Below are positions 1 through 7,487 of a stretch of 29,265 bases of DNA, piece by piece (positions within the stretch are counted from its first letter, which is position 1; each line of letters starts with the position of its first letter). Both the position numbers and the translations under genes were made by a program. Origin of the DNA: Methylobacterium sp. (GTDB lineage Bacteria > Pseudomonadota > Alphaproteobacteria > Rhizobiales > Beijerinckiaceae); contig JAJKJG010000124.1 in assembly GCA_021154065.1 (NCBI GenBank), positions 1-29,265 of the forward strand. Reading direction: 5' to 3'. The notes under the pieces were generated by a model. The model saw only the letters and a list, made by a program, of their open reading frames with translations, made no database searches and was not told the origin of the DNA.

Positions 1-255
1 CCCCTCCCCCCTTGTGGGGGAGGACCGACTCGGCCGAAGGCCGAGCGAGGAGGGGGGGGCGCCGGGCATAGGGCTCCCAGTCGAAGCCGGCCAGCCCTGC
101 ATCAGCCGCAGGGGCAAGGCCCGCGTGATCCGTCAGGCCCGGCCCCTGCGGCTGAAAGGACTGAGTCCCGCGTCGGCGATGGCGCTCCATGCCGGGCGCC
201 CCCCTTCTCGCTCGGCCTTCGGCCGAGTCGGTCCTCCCCACAAGGGGGAGGAGGA
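1..255. repeat. Nested palindromic repeat element (REP/MITE-like), about 250 bp
   Basis: The first ~65 bases and the bases at about 192-255 are imperfect reverse complements of each other, with only a few mismatches. Each arm holds its own hairpin, CTCGGCCGAAGGCCGAG, beside a C-run/G-run stem around TTGTGG. Between the arms, 103-115 (CAGCCGCAGGGGC) and 142-154 (GCCCCTGCGGCTG) form a second perfect inverted repeat. No convincing gene lies here; the open frames across it are low-complexity by-products of the palindrome. It resembles the G-rich palindromic intergenic repeats common in Hyphomicrobiales. It may begin left of the window. Confidence 0.8.
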
Positions 256-312
256 ATGCGTCGGCGAGCCCGGAGCCTCGCCCGATTCAGTTCGAGCGGA
301 TCCCGCGCTAGA

Positions 313-690
313 CTAGCCCCGCCGCTCCGCCACCCACCGCCCCGCGCAGCCGCGCGCGGGCGCGGTCCAGGTGCCGGTGCCGGCGGTGCTGTCGAGGCGG
401 CCGCGGATCGCGACCGGGTCGTCGGCCGCGCCGATGCGGGTGTCGATGCGGCCGGTCGGGTTGATGCGGCCGGCGACCTCGGGCGAGACCTCGCCCATCA
501 TCGATTTCACGCGCACGGCGTTCTGCGCGATGACGATGTAGTAGCGGTAGACCGGCTCGCAGCCGCCGCGCTCGGTCAGGACCTCGATCCCCCACGAGCC
601 GTCGAAGCGGCCCTGCGACGGCGCCGCCGCGACGCTCCCGCTCGCGAGCGTCGCAAGAACCAGGCTGCTTGCGGGGCCGGCCCGGACCAC
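313..690 (-). CDS. Small secreted protein, paralog A of a three-member cluster
   Basis: A 125-residue protein of unknown function. It has a Sec-type signal peptide (hydrophobic residues about 8-22, Ala-rich end) and a mature domain of ~100 residues. The mature part begins with FDGSWGIEVLTERGGC and ends with CAGRWVAERRG, so it has one cysteine near each end, probably a disulphide. The same architecture recurs in the two neighbouring genes: F/DG-x-W near the start, one Cys pair, and a C-terminal C-x-GRW-x-A-x-x-RG. The start is GTG at 690, one base past the TGA (694-692) of the upstream paralog, which suggests translational coupling. It is probably periplasmic or extracellular. I do not recognise a named family. 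Confidence 0.75.
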   Translation of the reverse strand: MVRAGPASSLVLATLASGSVAAAPSQGRFDGSWGIEVLTERGGCEPVYRYYIVIAQNAVRVKSMMGEVSPEVAGRINPTGRIDTRIGAADDPVAIRGRLDSTAGTGTWTAPARGCAGRWVAERRG

Positions 691-691
691 G

Positions 692-1060
692 TCAGCCCCG
701 CTTCTCCGCGTTCCAGCGTCCGGAGCAGTTCCGGGAGCCGCCGCTCGCCGTCCATGACCCGGAGCCCCAGCCGCCGGAGACCCGGCCGCGCACGTTCGCT
801 CGATCCTGTCCGCGCGAGATCACGCCCGAGACGGCGCCGTTCGCGGCGATCTGGCCGGAGACGTTGAAGTTCTCCGGGCCGCCATAGCGGGCGCGCCCGT
901 TCTGGACAATCACCGGCCAGCGATAGGCCTTGTCGCAATCGCCCTTCTCGGTGATGACCTCCACGCTCCAATTGCCGTCGAACTTGTTCGATTGCGCTTG
1001 CGCCGCGCCGGAAACGAAGGCAGCGGCGAAGACCGCCGCCGCGAAGAAGGTTCGCCTCAT
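692..1060 (-). CDS. Small secreted protein, paralog B of a three-member cluster
   Basis: A 122-residue protein starting with ATG. It has a clear Sec signal peptide (MRRTFFAAAVFAAAFVSGA, then AQAQS, cleavage likely after AQA) and a compact mature domain of ~100 residues. It shares with its two neighbours the FDGNW opening, a cysteine at the GDC position, a GSGSW motif and the terminal CSGRWNAEKRG. Function is unknown. The two cysteines and export point to a small disulphide-bonded periplasmic or secreted protein. It lies directly upstream of paralog A with a one-base gap, so the two are probably cotranscribed and arose by tandem duplication. The closely matched lengths (122, 125 and 126 residues) argue that all three are functional. 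Confidence 0.8.
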   Translation of the reverse strand: MRRTFFAAAVFAAAFVSGAAQAQSNKFDGNWSVEVITEKGDCDKAYRWPVIVQNGRARYGGPENFNVSGQIAANGAVSGVISRGQDRANVRGRVSGGWGSGSWTASGGSRNCSGRWNAEKRG

Positions 1061-1198
1061 GCCCGCTGTTCCTCTCCTGACCGGAGAAGAACTAGCGACA
1101 CCGCGCCGGAGTTCAAGGCCAAGCTTGAGGAAAGTTGGCGCGCCTTAGCGCGCGATGACTTCTCTGCGAGTCGTCATCCCGCTCTACGTCCTTGTTTG

Positions 1199-1245
1199 AG
1201 CATGATCTTTTCCGGAAACCGGTAACCACTTTTCGGGATCATGCT
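1199..1245. repeat. Rhizobiales-type palindromic intergenic repeat, possible terminator
   Basis: The arms AGCATGATC (1199-1207) and GATCATGCT (1237-1245) are perfect inverted repeats around a 29-base centre that contains TTTTCCGGAAACCGG. The motif GCATGATC-TTTTCCGGAAACCGG-...-TTTCGGGATCATGC is a highly recurrent intergenic palindrome in Hyphomicrobiales genomes. It abuts the TAA stop of paralog C (1246-1248), so in RNA it would form a hairpin immediately after that gene and could end or stabilise the transcript. Confidence 0.8.
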
Positions 1246-1626
1246 TTAGCGTGACGCCTGGACCGGGCCGCGCTTCTGCGCCGTCCAACGCCCCGAGCAG
1301 AGGATGCCGAGCTTCCAGTTGCCCGAACCCGCCTGACCGTTGAGGCTGCCGCTCGCCGCGACCCGGGCGATGCCCTTGCGGATGTCGAGGGTGACGGCGC
1401 CGCTCGGCGACACATGGCCCGAGACGGTGGGTGGGGCGTCGCTGTCCTGCGGGATGTAGCGCACGCCGCCGTTCTCGACCGCGATGAGGTAGTTGTAGCT
1501 CCTGTCGCAGACGCCCGAGTCGGTGACCATGCGGACGGCCCAGCGGCCGTCGTTCACCGGCGCGGCGCTCGCCGACGCGCCGCACAGCGCCACGCTCGAA
1601 ACCATTGCGATCGCGATTGCCCTCAT
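1246..1626 (-). CDS. Small secreted protein, paralog C of a three-member cluster
   Basis: A 126-residue protein starting with ATG at 1626. Residues about 1-21 form a Sec signal peptide (hydrophobic core IAIAMVSSVALCGASASA). The mature domain contains DGRWAVRMVTDSGVC, a beta-rich middle (VSGHVSPSGAVTLDIRKG) and LCSGRWTAQKRG near the end, so it matches the cysteine pair and terminal motif of the two genes downstream. It is separated from them by the palindrome at 1199-1245, so it may be transcribed separately. Function is unknown. The 245 bases upstream (1627-1871) hold no gene that I can see. Confidence 0.8.
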   Translation of the reverse strand: MRAIAIAMVSSVALCGASASAAPVNDGRWAVRMVTDSGVCDRSYNYLIAVENGGVRYIPQDSDAPPTVSGHVSPSGAVTLDIRKGIARVAASGSLNGQAGSGNWKLGILCSGRWTAQKRGPVQASR

Positions 1627-1871
1627 CCCATTCGCTCCCGGATTTGCCGACGCGAGCGGGTCCGGAGTGACGAGGTCACGCCGCCCAGCCGATCGGATCG
1701 TTGTCGTGATGCACGGAGTTGCCCCGCACCGGCCGCCGAGGTCTCGTCGAGATATCGTCTCGTGCGGTGGAGACTATATGCAAGGCAGGCCTCGAAAATG
1801 CAAGCTTGGCCGGCAATGAAAAATCGCGCTGGGCGGCTATTATTTTCGGAGCCTGCGGTTCTCGCGGAGCA

Positions 1872-3743
1872 TTATCTTAGGTCTTCTTTGTAGAAGCTTT
1901 GCAGGAACGCGACGACATCGCTTCCGGCGTGGACGAAATCATCGATACCGGCTTGGCGCAGCCCGGTTTCGTGCTCGCCGGGGCGCCCGGCGAGGAAAAC
2001 ACGCGCGCAGCCCGCGCCCTTGAGGGCGCGCGCGGCGTCGGCCGCATGGCTGGCGTAGATCGCGTCCGACGAGCACAGGCACGCCGCCTTGGCGCCGGAC
2101 GCCCGAAATGCTTCGGCAAGCGCCGCCGGATCGGCGAAGCCCTCGTTCGTCACCGCCTCGACGCCGCCGGCCTCGAACAGGTTCCGGGCGAACCCCGCCC
2201 GGGCCGTGAAGGCGGCCGGAGGTCCGAGATTGGCGAGAAAGATCTTCGGACGCGCACCGGTCCGCGCGAGCAGCGCGTCCGACGCCTCGCGCAAGCGCTC
2301 GTAGGGCTCGGCGGCGCGGAGCGAGGGGAGGGCGCCACCTCTCCCCTCACCCGGTCCGCTTCGCGGACCAGGCCTCTGCCCCTCAGAGAGGCGGGGAAGA
2401 AGCACCTTCACCTCCGCCTCGCTCAAGTTCGGGAACGCGCTCGTGCCGGTGATCGGCTCGCGCCGCGTCGCGACGGCGCGCTCGCGCTCGGTGCGCACCG
2501 CGGCGATGCGGGCCTGGAGCGCCCCGGCCGCGAGGCTCGCGACGATGCCGCCCTCCCGCTCCAACTCCTGGAACAAGGCCCAGGCCTTCTCGCCGAGCGC
2601 CCCGGTCAGCGCCTCGAAGCCGCCGCTGCCCGCGGCCGGATCGGCGACGCGCCCGAGGTTCGACTCCTCGATGAGGATCAGTTGCGTGTTGCGGGCGAGC
2701 CGGCGGGCGAAGGCGTCGGGGAGGCCGAGCGCCGCCGTGAACGGCAGCACCGTCACGCCGTCGGCGCCGCCGATCCCGGCCGAGAAGGCGGCGATCGTGC
2801 CGCGCAGGAGATTGACCCAAGGGTCGCGGCGCGTCGCCATACGCCACGCGGTCTCGGCGTGCAGCCGGATCGGCGCCGGCGCGACGCCGCAGGCTTCCTC
2901 GACGCGCGCCCACAGCCGACGCAGCGCGCGCAGCTTCGCGACGGTGAGGAACTCGTCGGCGTCGGCGACCATCAGGAACGAGAGGGCCTGGCGCGCCTCG
3001 GCGAGGGCGAAGCCGGCGCTCTCGAGGGCGCGCAGATAGGCGACGCCGGTCGCAAGCGCCGCGGCGAGCTCCTGCGCCTCGCTCGCGCCGGCCTCGTGAT
3101 AGGCGCGCGTGTCGACGCGGCCCGTCGGGCCTGCGAAGCCCGCTTGGCGCAAGCGCCGCGTGGTCTCAGCCATGTCGGCAGCAAGCGTCTCAAACGGCAT
3201 CGGCGGCTCGCCGGCGCGGCCGATGTCGCCCGCCGGGTCGAGGCCGAAATCGATCTCGAGCGTCGCGGGGTCGACGCCCCGGCGTTCGACGACCGCGCGC
3301 CACTGTTCGGCGGCGGCGGGGCCCGCGAGAGGCGCGGTCTCGATCCGCACCGCAACGAGATCGAGCATCACGCCTTCAAGCGCCCGCTCGAGATCGTCGA
3401 TCGTTTCGATCTTCACCCCAAAGCCCCGCGCCGGCGCCGCGCCGGCGTGGGAGAAGACGAGGGCGTCGGCGCCGCCGTCGAGATCGGCGAGGGCGAGCGC
3501 ATTCGCGGCGACGGGGTCGGGATGATCCATCCGCTGCGCGATGCGCCACGGGCCGGACGCCGCGCGGCCGGGCTGCGGCGCCGGCGCCGCTTTCTCATAG
3601 AGCGGCTCGATCGGCAGGCCGTCATGGCTGCGCGCGACGAGCTTCTTCTCGAAATCCGCGCCCTTCAGCACGCCGTCGACGAGCCGCAGCCACGCGTCGC
3701 GCGTCGCGGCAGGGAATTCGGCGGCAAGGGTGAGATCGTCCAT
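1872..3743 (-). CDS. mutA: Methylmalonyl-CoA mutase small (beta) subunit with an in-frame repeat insertion
   Basis: A 623-residue protein starting at MDDLTLAAEFP. An upstream ATG at 4049 would add a low-quality extension that overlaps the divergent gene. The body is that of the non-catalytic small subunit of adenosylcobalamin-dependent methylmalonyl-CoA mutase: a TIM-barrel-like first two thirds (RVDTRAYHEAGA; LIEESNLGRVADPAAGSGG; ITGTSAFPNLSEAEV) and a flavodoxin-like C-terminal third (KIFLANLGPPAAFTARAGFA). As expected for a beta subunit, the B12-binding DxHxxG signature is absent. With the large subunit it would interconvert methylmalonyl-CoA and succinyl-CoA in propionate metabolism. Residues about 447-474 are a G/R/P-rich insert encoded by a palindromic repeat. 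No large-subunit gene follows; the next gene downstream is a small secreted protein. Confidence 0.9.
   Translation of the reverse strand: MDDLTLAAEFPAATRDAWLRLVDGVLKGADFEKKLVARSHDGLPIEPLYEKAAPAPQPGRAASGPWRIAQRMDHPDPVAANALALADLDGGADALVFSHAGAAPARGFGVKIETIDDLERALEGVMLDLVAVRIETAPLAGPAAAEQWRAVVERRGVDPATLEIDFGLDPAGDIGRAGEPPMPFETLAADMAETTRRLRQAGFAGPTGRVDTRAYHEAGASEAQELAAALATGVAYLRALESAGFALAEARQALSFLMVADADEFLTVAKLRALRRLWARVEEACGVAPAPIRLHAETAWRMATRRDPWVNLLRGTIAAFSAGIGGADGVTVLPFTAALGLPDAFARRLARNTQLILIEESNLGRVADPAAGSGGFEALTGALGEKAWALFQELEREGGIVASLAAGALQARIAAVRTERERAVATRREPITGTSAFPNLSEAEVKVLLPRLSEGQRPGPRSGPGEGRGGALPSLRAAEPYERLREASDALLARTGARPKIFLANLGPPAAFTARAGFARNLFEAGGVEAVTNEGFADPAALAEAFRASGAKAACLCSSDAIYASHAADAARALKGAGCARVFLAGRPGEHETGLRQAGIDDFVHAGSDVVAFLQSFYKEDLR
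2319..2399. repeat. REP-like palindromic element inside the mutA reading frame
   Basis: Inside the coding sequence lies a perfect hairpin, GGTCCGCTTCGCGGACC (2353-2369), flanked by CTCTCCCCTCACCC on one side and CCTCTGCCCCTCAGAGAGG on the other. This layout and base composition are typical of intergenic repeats in these genomes and unlike the surrounding gene. It keeps the frame open and encodes about 25-28 residues rich in Gly, Arg, Pro and Ser. The limits are approximate because the flanks are GC-rich. Confidence 0.75.
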
Positions 3744-3822
3744 GGGTGTCTCGGCGGAAGCCGCGCCCGTCTTGCAACAGCTTTTCGTGTTACGCCACTG
3801 TCTCGGTCTCGGGGAGCGTCGC

Positions 3823-4419
3823 ATGCGGCGATTGTTTCTGGTGCTTGCGCTCATCGGCTGGGCCGGGCCTGCGGCGGCGCAAGCCCCGCGCCCGCCCACT
3901 GAGGGCACGGTCGAATGCCGCTTCGAGGGCTGGTCGAACGACCTCGACGAGAAGGGCCAGCCGGTGCGCGCGGCGCCCGACGCCGCAGCGACCGTCGTCG
4001 GCCGCCTGCCGCCGCCGGTCGGCATCGGCCTCGACGAGGTCTCGGTCACGGTCAGCGTGACCGGCTATCGCGACGGCTGGTTCCGGATCGCCGAGGCCGG
4101 CTACTCCGACGAGGTCCAGGGCGTCCGCGTGCCGCGCAACCGCGTCGTCAAGGCGACCGGATGGGTGCCGGCCGCCGGCGTCAAGGCGCTGATCGCGGCA
4201 AAGGAGCTCAAGCAGGCGCCGGCGCGGGAGGCCGCGACGGTCGCGGCGCTCTCGGGGTTCCGCAGCGAGAGCGGCGGCCGGCGCGTCGGCTTCGGCCCGG
4301 ACGGGATCGCGGTGAAGCGGCTCATCGCCTGCCGCGGCTCGTGGGTCGAGGTCGAGACCGAGCTCGGGACCGGCTGGGTCGAGAAGGTCTGCGCGCGCCA
4401 GCTCGGGGCGTGCCCGTGA
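3823..4419 (+). CDS. Secreted bacterial SH3-like domain protein
   Basis: A 198-residue protein. I chose the ATG at 3823 because MRRLFLVLALIGWAGPAAAQA is a clean Sec signal peptide, and the longer frame from 3730 would overlap mutA. The mature part has two SH3-like stretches. The first runs from about residue 30 to 110 (PVRAAPDAAATVVGRLPPP; GYRDGWFRIAEAGY; ATGWVPAAGVKA) and the second is near the end (CRGSWVEVETELGTGWVEKVC). The pattern of small residues at the start with W-x-x-V/I and GWV turns is that of bacterial SH3 domains, which often bind cell-wall material. It is probably periplasmic. It is divergent from mutA with a 79-bp gap. Confidence 0.8.
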   Translation: MRRLFLVLALIGWAGPAAAQAPRPPTEGTVECRFEGWSNDLDEKGQPVRAAPDAAATVVGRLPPPVGIGLDEVSVTVSVTGYRDGWFRIAEAGYSDEVQGVRVPRNRVVKATGWVPAAGVKALIAAKELKQAPAREAATVAALSGFRSESGGRRVGFGPDGIAVKRLIACRGSWVEVETELGTGWVEKVCARQLGACP

Positions 4420-4426
4420 CCGTCCT

Positions 4427-5416
4427 TTAGGAGCCGGCGCGCAGGAACGCGTCGAGGCTCAAGCCGGCAAAGAGGATCAGCCCGGCATCGCGGTTCGACC
4501 GGAACAGCCGAAGCGCCCGAGCGCCGTCGCGCGGCTCGATCGCGCGCACCTGCCAGGCGAGATGGGCAGCGAACGCCGCCGCGCCCGAATAGGCCGCCGG
4601 CCCCGCGTTGACGAGCCACAGCGATCCGAGGAGGAGCGCGAGCGCAAGCCCGTAGCAGGCGACGACCGCGGTGCGAACATGCTCGCCGAACAGCCGGGCC
4701 GAGGATTTGATCCCGGCGATCTCGTCGTCCTCGATGTCCTGCAGGGCGTAGATGGTATCGTAGCCGACCGTCCAGGCGACCGCGGCGAGGTAGATCAGGA
4801 CGGCCGGCCAGGCGAGGCTCGCGAACGCCGCTGCCCAGCCCATGAGGCCGCCCCAGGCGAAGGCGAGCCCGAGCACGATCTGCGGCAGCCAGATGAGGCG
4901 CTTCATGAACGGGTAGAGCGCCACCCACAGGAGCGAGGCGAGGCCGGTCGCGACCGCGAAGCGGTTGAGCTGGAGGAGGACCGCGAGGCCGACGAGCGCA
5001 AGCGCGGCCAGAAAGGCGAGCGCTTGGCGCACGCTCACTTGGCCCGACGGCAACGGACGCCAGCGGGTGCGCTCGACCCGGGCGTCGAGCTTGCGGTCGA
5101 CGATGTCGTTGTAGGTCGAGCCGGCGCCGCGCATCGCCACCGCGCCGATCCAGAACAGCAGGCAGTGGACCGGGTCCGGCCAGGGCTTCCCGGCCGCGAT
5201 CGCGGCGAGCGCCGCCGACCACCAGCAGGGCAGGAGCAGGAGCCACCAGCCGATCGGCCGCTCGATGCGGGCGAGGCGCAGATACGGTCTGAGCGCGACG
5301 GGCGCACGCCGGTCGGCCCAATGGCGGGCGACGGCGTCCGGAACGGAGCGGTCGGGAGCGTCGGCGGCGCGGTCGGGGCGGAGGCTTTGCGGCGGTTCGG
5401 CGATGCCGCCGCTCAC
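4427..5416 (-). CDS. ubiA: 4-hydroxybenzoate polyprenyltransferase
   Basis: A 329-residue integral membrane prenyltransferase that would attach the polyprenyl tail to 4-hydroxybenzoate in ubiquinone synthesis. The two Asp-rich Mg-diphosphate motifs are visible: NDIVDRKLD (about 103-111) and YALQDIEDDEIAGIKSSA in the second half. Seven or more hydrophobic helices are visible, beginning with WWLLLLPCWWSAALAAIAAG. I chose the GTG at 5416 because it overlaps the upstream gene's TGA as GTGA (4-nt overlap); the longer frame upstream is arginine-rich read-through of the neighbour in another frame. It converges with the SH3-like gene, which ends 8 bases away. Length and motifs are normal for the family. 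Confidence 0.92.
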   Translation of the reverse strand: MSGGIAEPPQSLRPDRAADAPDRSVPDAVARHWADRRAPVALRPYLRLARIERPIGWWLLLLPCWWSAALAAIAAGKPWPDPVHCLLFWIGAVAMRGAGSTYNDIVDRKLDARVERTRWRPLPSGQVSVRQALAFLAALALVGLAVLLQLNRFAVATGLASLLWVALYPFMKRLIWLPQIVLGLAFAWGGLMGWAAAFASLAWPAVLIYLAAVAWTVGYDTIYALQDIEDDEIAGIKSSARLFGEHVRTAVVACYGLALALLLGSLWLVNAGPAAYSGAAAFAAHLAWQVRAIEPRDGARALRLFRSNRDAGLILFAGLSLDAFLRAGS

Positions 5417-5895
5417 AGGGCGCCTTGCGGCATCCGGTACGAGCCGGTAAGGCCGCCGCCGCCGAGAAGGCCCGAGCCGCCGCCGGCCGCCCCTTCCTTG
5501 GCCTTCTTCTCCATCGCGGCCTGCTGGGCAGCGACCTTGCAGGCGTTGGTGCGCATCTCGACCGAGCGGGCGTGATCGCTCTTGATGTTCTCGACGAAGG
5601 CGTCGGGAACCTGGCACCACTCCTTGTTCGTATCGAGCCATTTCACCGCCGAGGCGCCGTTCGCGACGAGGGTGTTGAACATCGCGCAGGCGGTCTTGGC
5701 GTCGACCTTCTTGTTCTTGCCGCCGAGCGCGCCGATCTTCTGGACGATGTCCTTGCGCTCGTTCAGCGTCTTGCCGAAGTCCTGGCAGGTATTGGCTTGC
5801 GCCAGCGCCGGCGGGGCGAGCGCGGCCGCAGCCGCTCCGGCGAGCGCGAGACGGGCAAGAAGCGCCACGGGGCGCCGGTACCGGGAACGCGGCAT
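5413..5895 (-). CDS. Small secreted four-cysteine protein, coupled to ubiA
   Basis: A 160-residue protein starting with ATG at 5895. Residues about 1-33 are a signal peptide (RRPVALLARLALAGAAAAAL, then APPALAQA). The mature domain of ~100 residues has four cysteines (NTC, TAC, EWC, NAC) spaced as in a two-disulphide helical protein, followed by a low-complexity Gly-rich tail (AAGGGSGLLGGGGLTG). I do not recognise a named function; similar Cys-containing exported proteins are widespread in Hyphomicrobiales. Its stop overlaps the GTG of ubiA by 4 nt, so the two are probably cotranscribed, though no functional link is apparent. Confidence 0.8.
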   Translation of the reverse strand: MPRSRYRRPVALLARLALAGAAAAALAPPALAQANTCQDFGKTLNERKDIVQKIGALGGKNKKVDAKTACAMFNTLVANGASAVKWLDTNKEWCQVPDAFVENIKSDHARSVEMRTNACKVAAQQAAMEKKAKEGAAGGGSGLLGGGGLTGSYRMPQGAL

Positions 5896-6011
5896 TGGTC
5901 TGGTCCTCACTCCGGCGGGTTTTCCCGCGTCGAAGCCTTCGAATCGCGGCGTTTCCACCACAGGATTGTGGCGGCTTTGGCGCTGCCGTGCCGCAGACGG
6001 GCGAGCCGGCC

Positions 6012-6263
6012 TCAGGCGGCTTCGCGCTGCGCGCCCGCCCGGGCCTCGACCGGGAACGGGATCACGTCGACCATCCGACCCTTGCGGTTCTGGACGCTGA
6101 CGACCCAGTTCGACCAGTCGGCGCCCGGCGGCAGCGCCCGCATCATGCGGTTGGCGACGAGGCAGGCGGCGACGTGGAGATCCTGCCGCGACCGGGTGTT
6201 CTGGCCGACCCGGTCGAGGACGAAGTCGAATCCGTCCGTGCAGTGGAAGAAGTGAACGGCCAT
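6012..6263 (-). CDS. DUF6894-like small protein
   Basis: An 83-residue protein starting with ATG at 6263, with a GGAG ribosome-binding site just upstream. The sequence opens with VHFFHCTDGFDFVLDRVGQ and continues through an Ala/Arg-rich helix (ACLVANRMMRALP) to W-x-V-x-V-x-N-x-x-G-R and the IPFPVE end. This is the layout of the DUF6894 family, common in many copies in Hyphomicrobiales: an (H/Y)FF-H-x-x-DG start, a conserved central helix and a terminal beta hairpin. Function is unknown; it is cytoplasmic, with no signal peptide. It stands alone between a secreted-protein gene and a 319-bp gap. Confidence 0.75.
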   Translation of the reverse strand: MAVHFFHCTDGFDFVLDRVGQNTRSRQDLHVAACLVANRMMRALPPGADWSNWVVSVQNRKGRMVDVIPFPVEARAGAQREAA

Positions 6264-6582
6264 GACAGCTCCGGCAATCGCGCTCGAACCAGCCGGAGCA
6301 TGGAAGCCAAGCGTGACAATTCGTTATCGAGAGCCGGTAGACCCCGAAACGCCGCGATTCGTCCGCCTGTTTTGCGCCCTTTCCACGCAATCCACAGGAG
6401 GGGCGGACTGGCAGGTAGTGTCTCTGTTTAACAAGGCAGCCAACCCTGACCCCCGTCGCCGAACCGCCCGCATATGCTTGGTTGACTGGCAAGCGGGCCA
6501 TGGTGTTAGAGACGCCCGCCGAAAGCCAGGAACCAAGCCTCAGATCGCTAGGCTGCAGGTTCGTTCCAACGAGAAAGCTTTG
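6264..6582. other. Gene-free gap of 319 bp
   Basis: No convincing coding region, tRNA or repeat is visible. Open frames here have no family signature and unusual composition. Base composition is less GC-rich than the surroundings and stays so across the lipoprotein remnant that follows. It presumably holds promoters for the divergent flanking genes, but I cannot place -10/-35 boxes with confidence. Confidence 0.5.
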
Positions 6583-7090
6583 ATGCGTCGCGTCGTACCC
6601 GGGTTGCTTTTCTTGCTAGTCAGTGCCTGCACCTCAACAACGGGGGAGGGGACGATAGCGCCTGACGGGGCGCCGGTTGGGAATACCGGGCGCCAACCTG
6701 TTGAGCGCCGGCGAGCGCCCAACGATGACTCCGGCCCAGGAAGAAAGCCGGGATCGAACCATCCGGCAGGCGATGGCCAGAGCTATCGCATCCAGCCGCG
6801 GCTTCGGGGCGAACAACTTTTTGCTCGGCCGTCGCATGTATTCCAATGCCCAAATTAGCGGGCCGCACTGGGAAAAAGGCGTCTTCGGCGGGGAGCTAAA
6901 ATACTATTGCGCGAGAGCACACATTGAGAATTTGTCTCTGCTGGGTTCATCTGACATCAAGTTCAGCGCTCTGATTTCGGAAGGCCCGAGAGGCATCAAC
7001 GTCACAGGTTCGCGCGAATGGGGCGAGACGCGATGCTCGACGCCCTTCCGGGCCTTCCCGGAACTAGAGGCATACAACCGCCAAGCTTAA
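6583..7090 (+). pseudogene. Small lipoprotein gene, apparently split by a frameshift
   Basis: The ATG at 6583 opens a classic lipoprotein signal, MRRVVPGLLFLLVSAC, with the lipobox VSAC at residues 13-16. In that frame the sequence turns into low-quality Arg/Pro-rich text after about 30 codons. From about 6677 the next frame gives a coherent 137-residue sequence (RTIRQAMARAIASSRGFGAN, KYYCARAHIENL, EWGETRCSTPF) ending at 7090. That frame has a TAG at 6656-6658, so a shift must lie between about 6659 and 6716. I infer one ancestral lipoprotein of ~165 residues. Alternatively the second part starts by itself at a TTG (6677) or the ATG at about 6725. Lower GC suggests acquired DNA. Function unknown. 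Confidence 0.45.
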
Positions 7091-7274
7091 CCGCCACCTT
7101 CAAAGCGAGACACTAGCGGCCCGCCCTTCCGTCCGAGGGCAACGGCAGCCGGCCTTCCGCTGTTTCCTCTGGCGTCGGGTCGCGGCCCTCGACCTCGCCA
7201 CTGGCGAGATATCCACAATCAGTGTCGCGAGCTGGTTGGATCGCGGCGGCGCTTGCGGCCTCTAGCGTCGGCGC

Positions 7275-7487
7275 TTATCGGCCTCGTCCGCGTGGCTGGC
7301 GGGAATCGACCAGCATCCGTTCGACCGCTTTCATCCCGTGCCGCTCGGCTTCGTCGGCCGTTGGGGACGCGCGCTCCGCCCGCTCCAGCAACTTGCCGCG
7401 GTCGCGGATCGTCCAGCGGAAATGGCCGGCAAGCCGGTCGCAGGGGTGAACGTCGAGGCTGTAGGGGTAGGGGACTGAATTGGTCAT
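7275..7487 (-). CDS. Conserved small protein of unknown function
   Basis: A 70-residue cytoplasmic protein (73 if the ATG at 7496 is used). I prefer the start MTNSVPYPYSLDVHP. It has a short beta-rich core (GHFRWTIRDRGKLLERAER) followed by a helix (TADEAERHGMKAVERMLVD). This core resembles in layout the small single-repeat proteins in which a strand-strand-helix unit ends with an indexing helix, but I cannot assign a family. The neighbouring antisense frames look like shadows. It stands alone: the importer genes end 135 bases upstream on the same strand. Confidence 0.55.
   Translation of the reverse strand: MTNSVPYPYSLDVHPCDRLAGHFRWTIRDRGKLLERAERASPTADEAERHGMKAVERMLVDSRQPRGRGR

Noticed and set aside
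1899..3902. Long plus-strand open frame opposite mutA
   Set aside because: It is arginine/glutamate-rich with no family signature and is fully antisense to a recognisable enzyme. High GC leaves such frames open by chance.
6400..6580. Possible tRNA in the gap before the lipoprotein
   Set aside because: There is no cloverleaf with a GGTTCGA-type T-arm and paired acceptor stem; a GGTTCGTTCC string alone is not enough.
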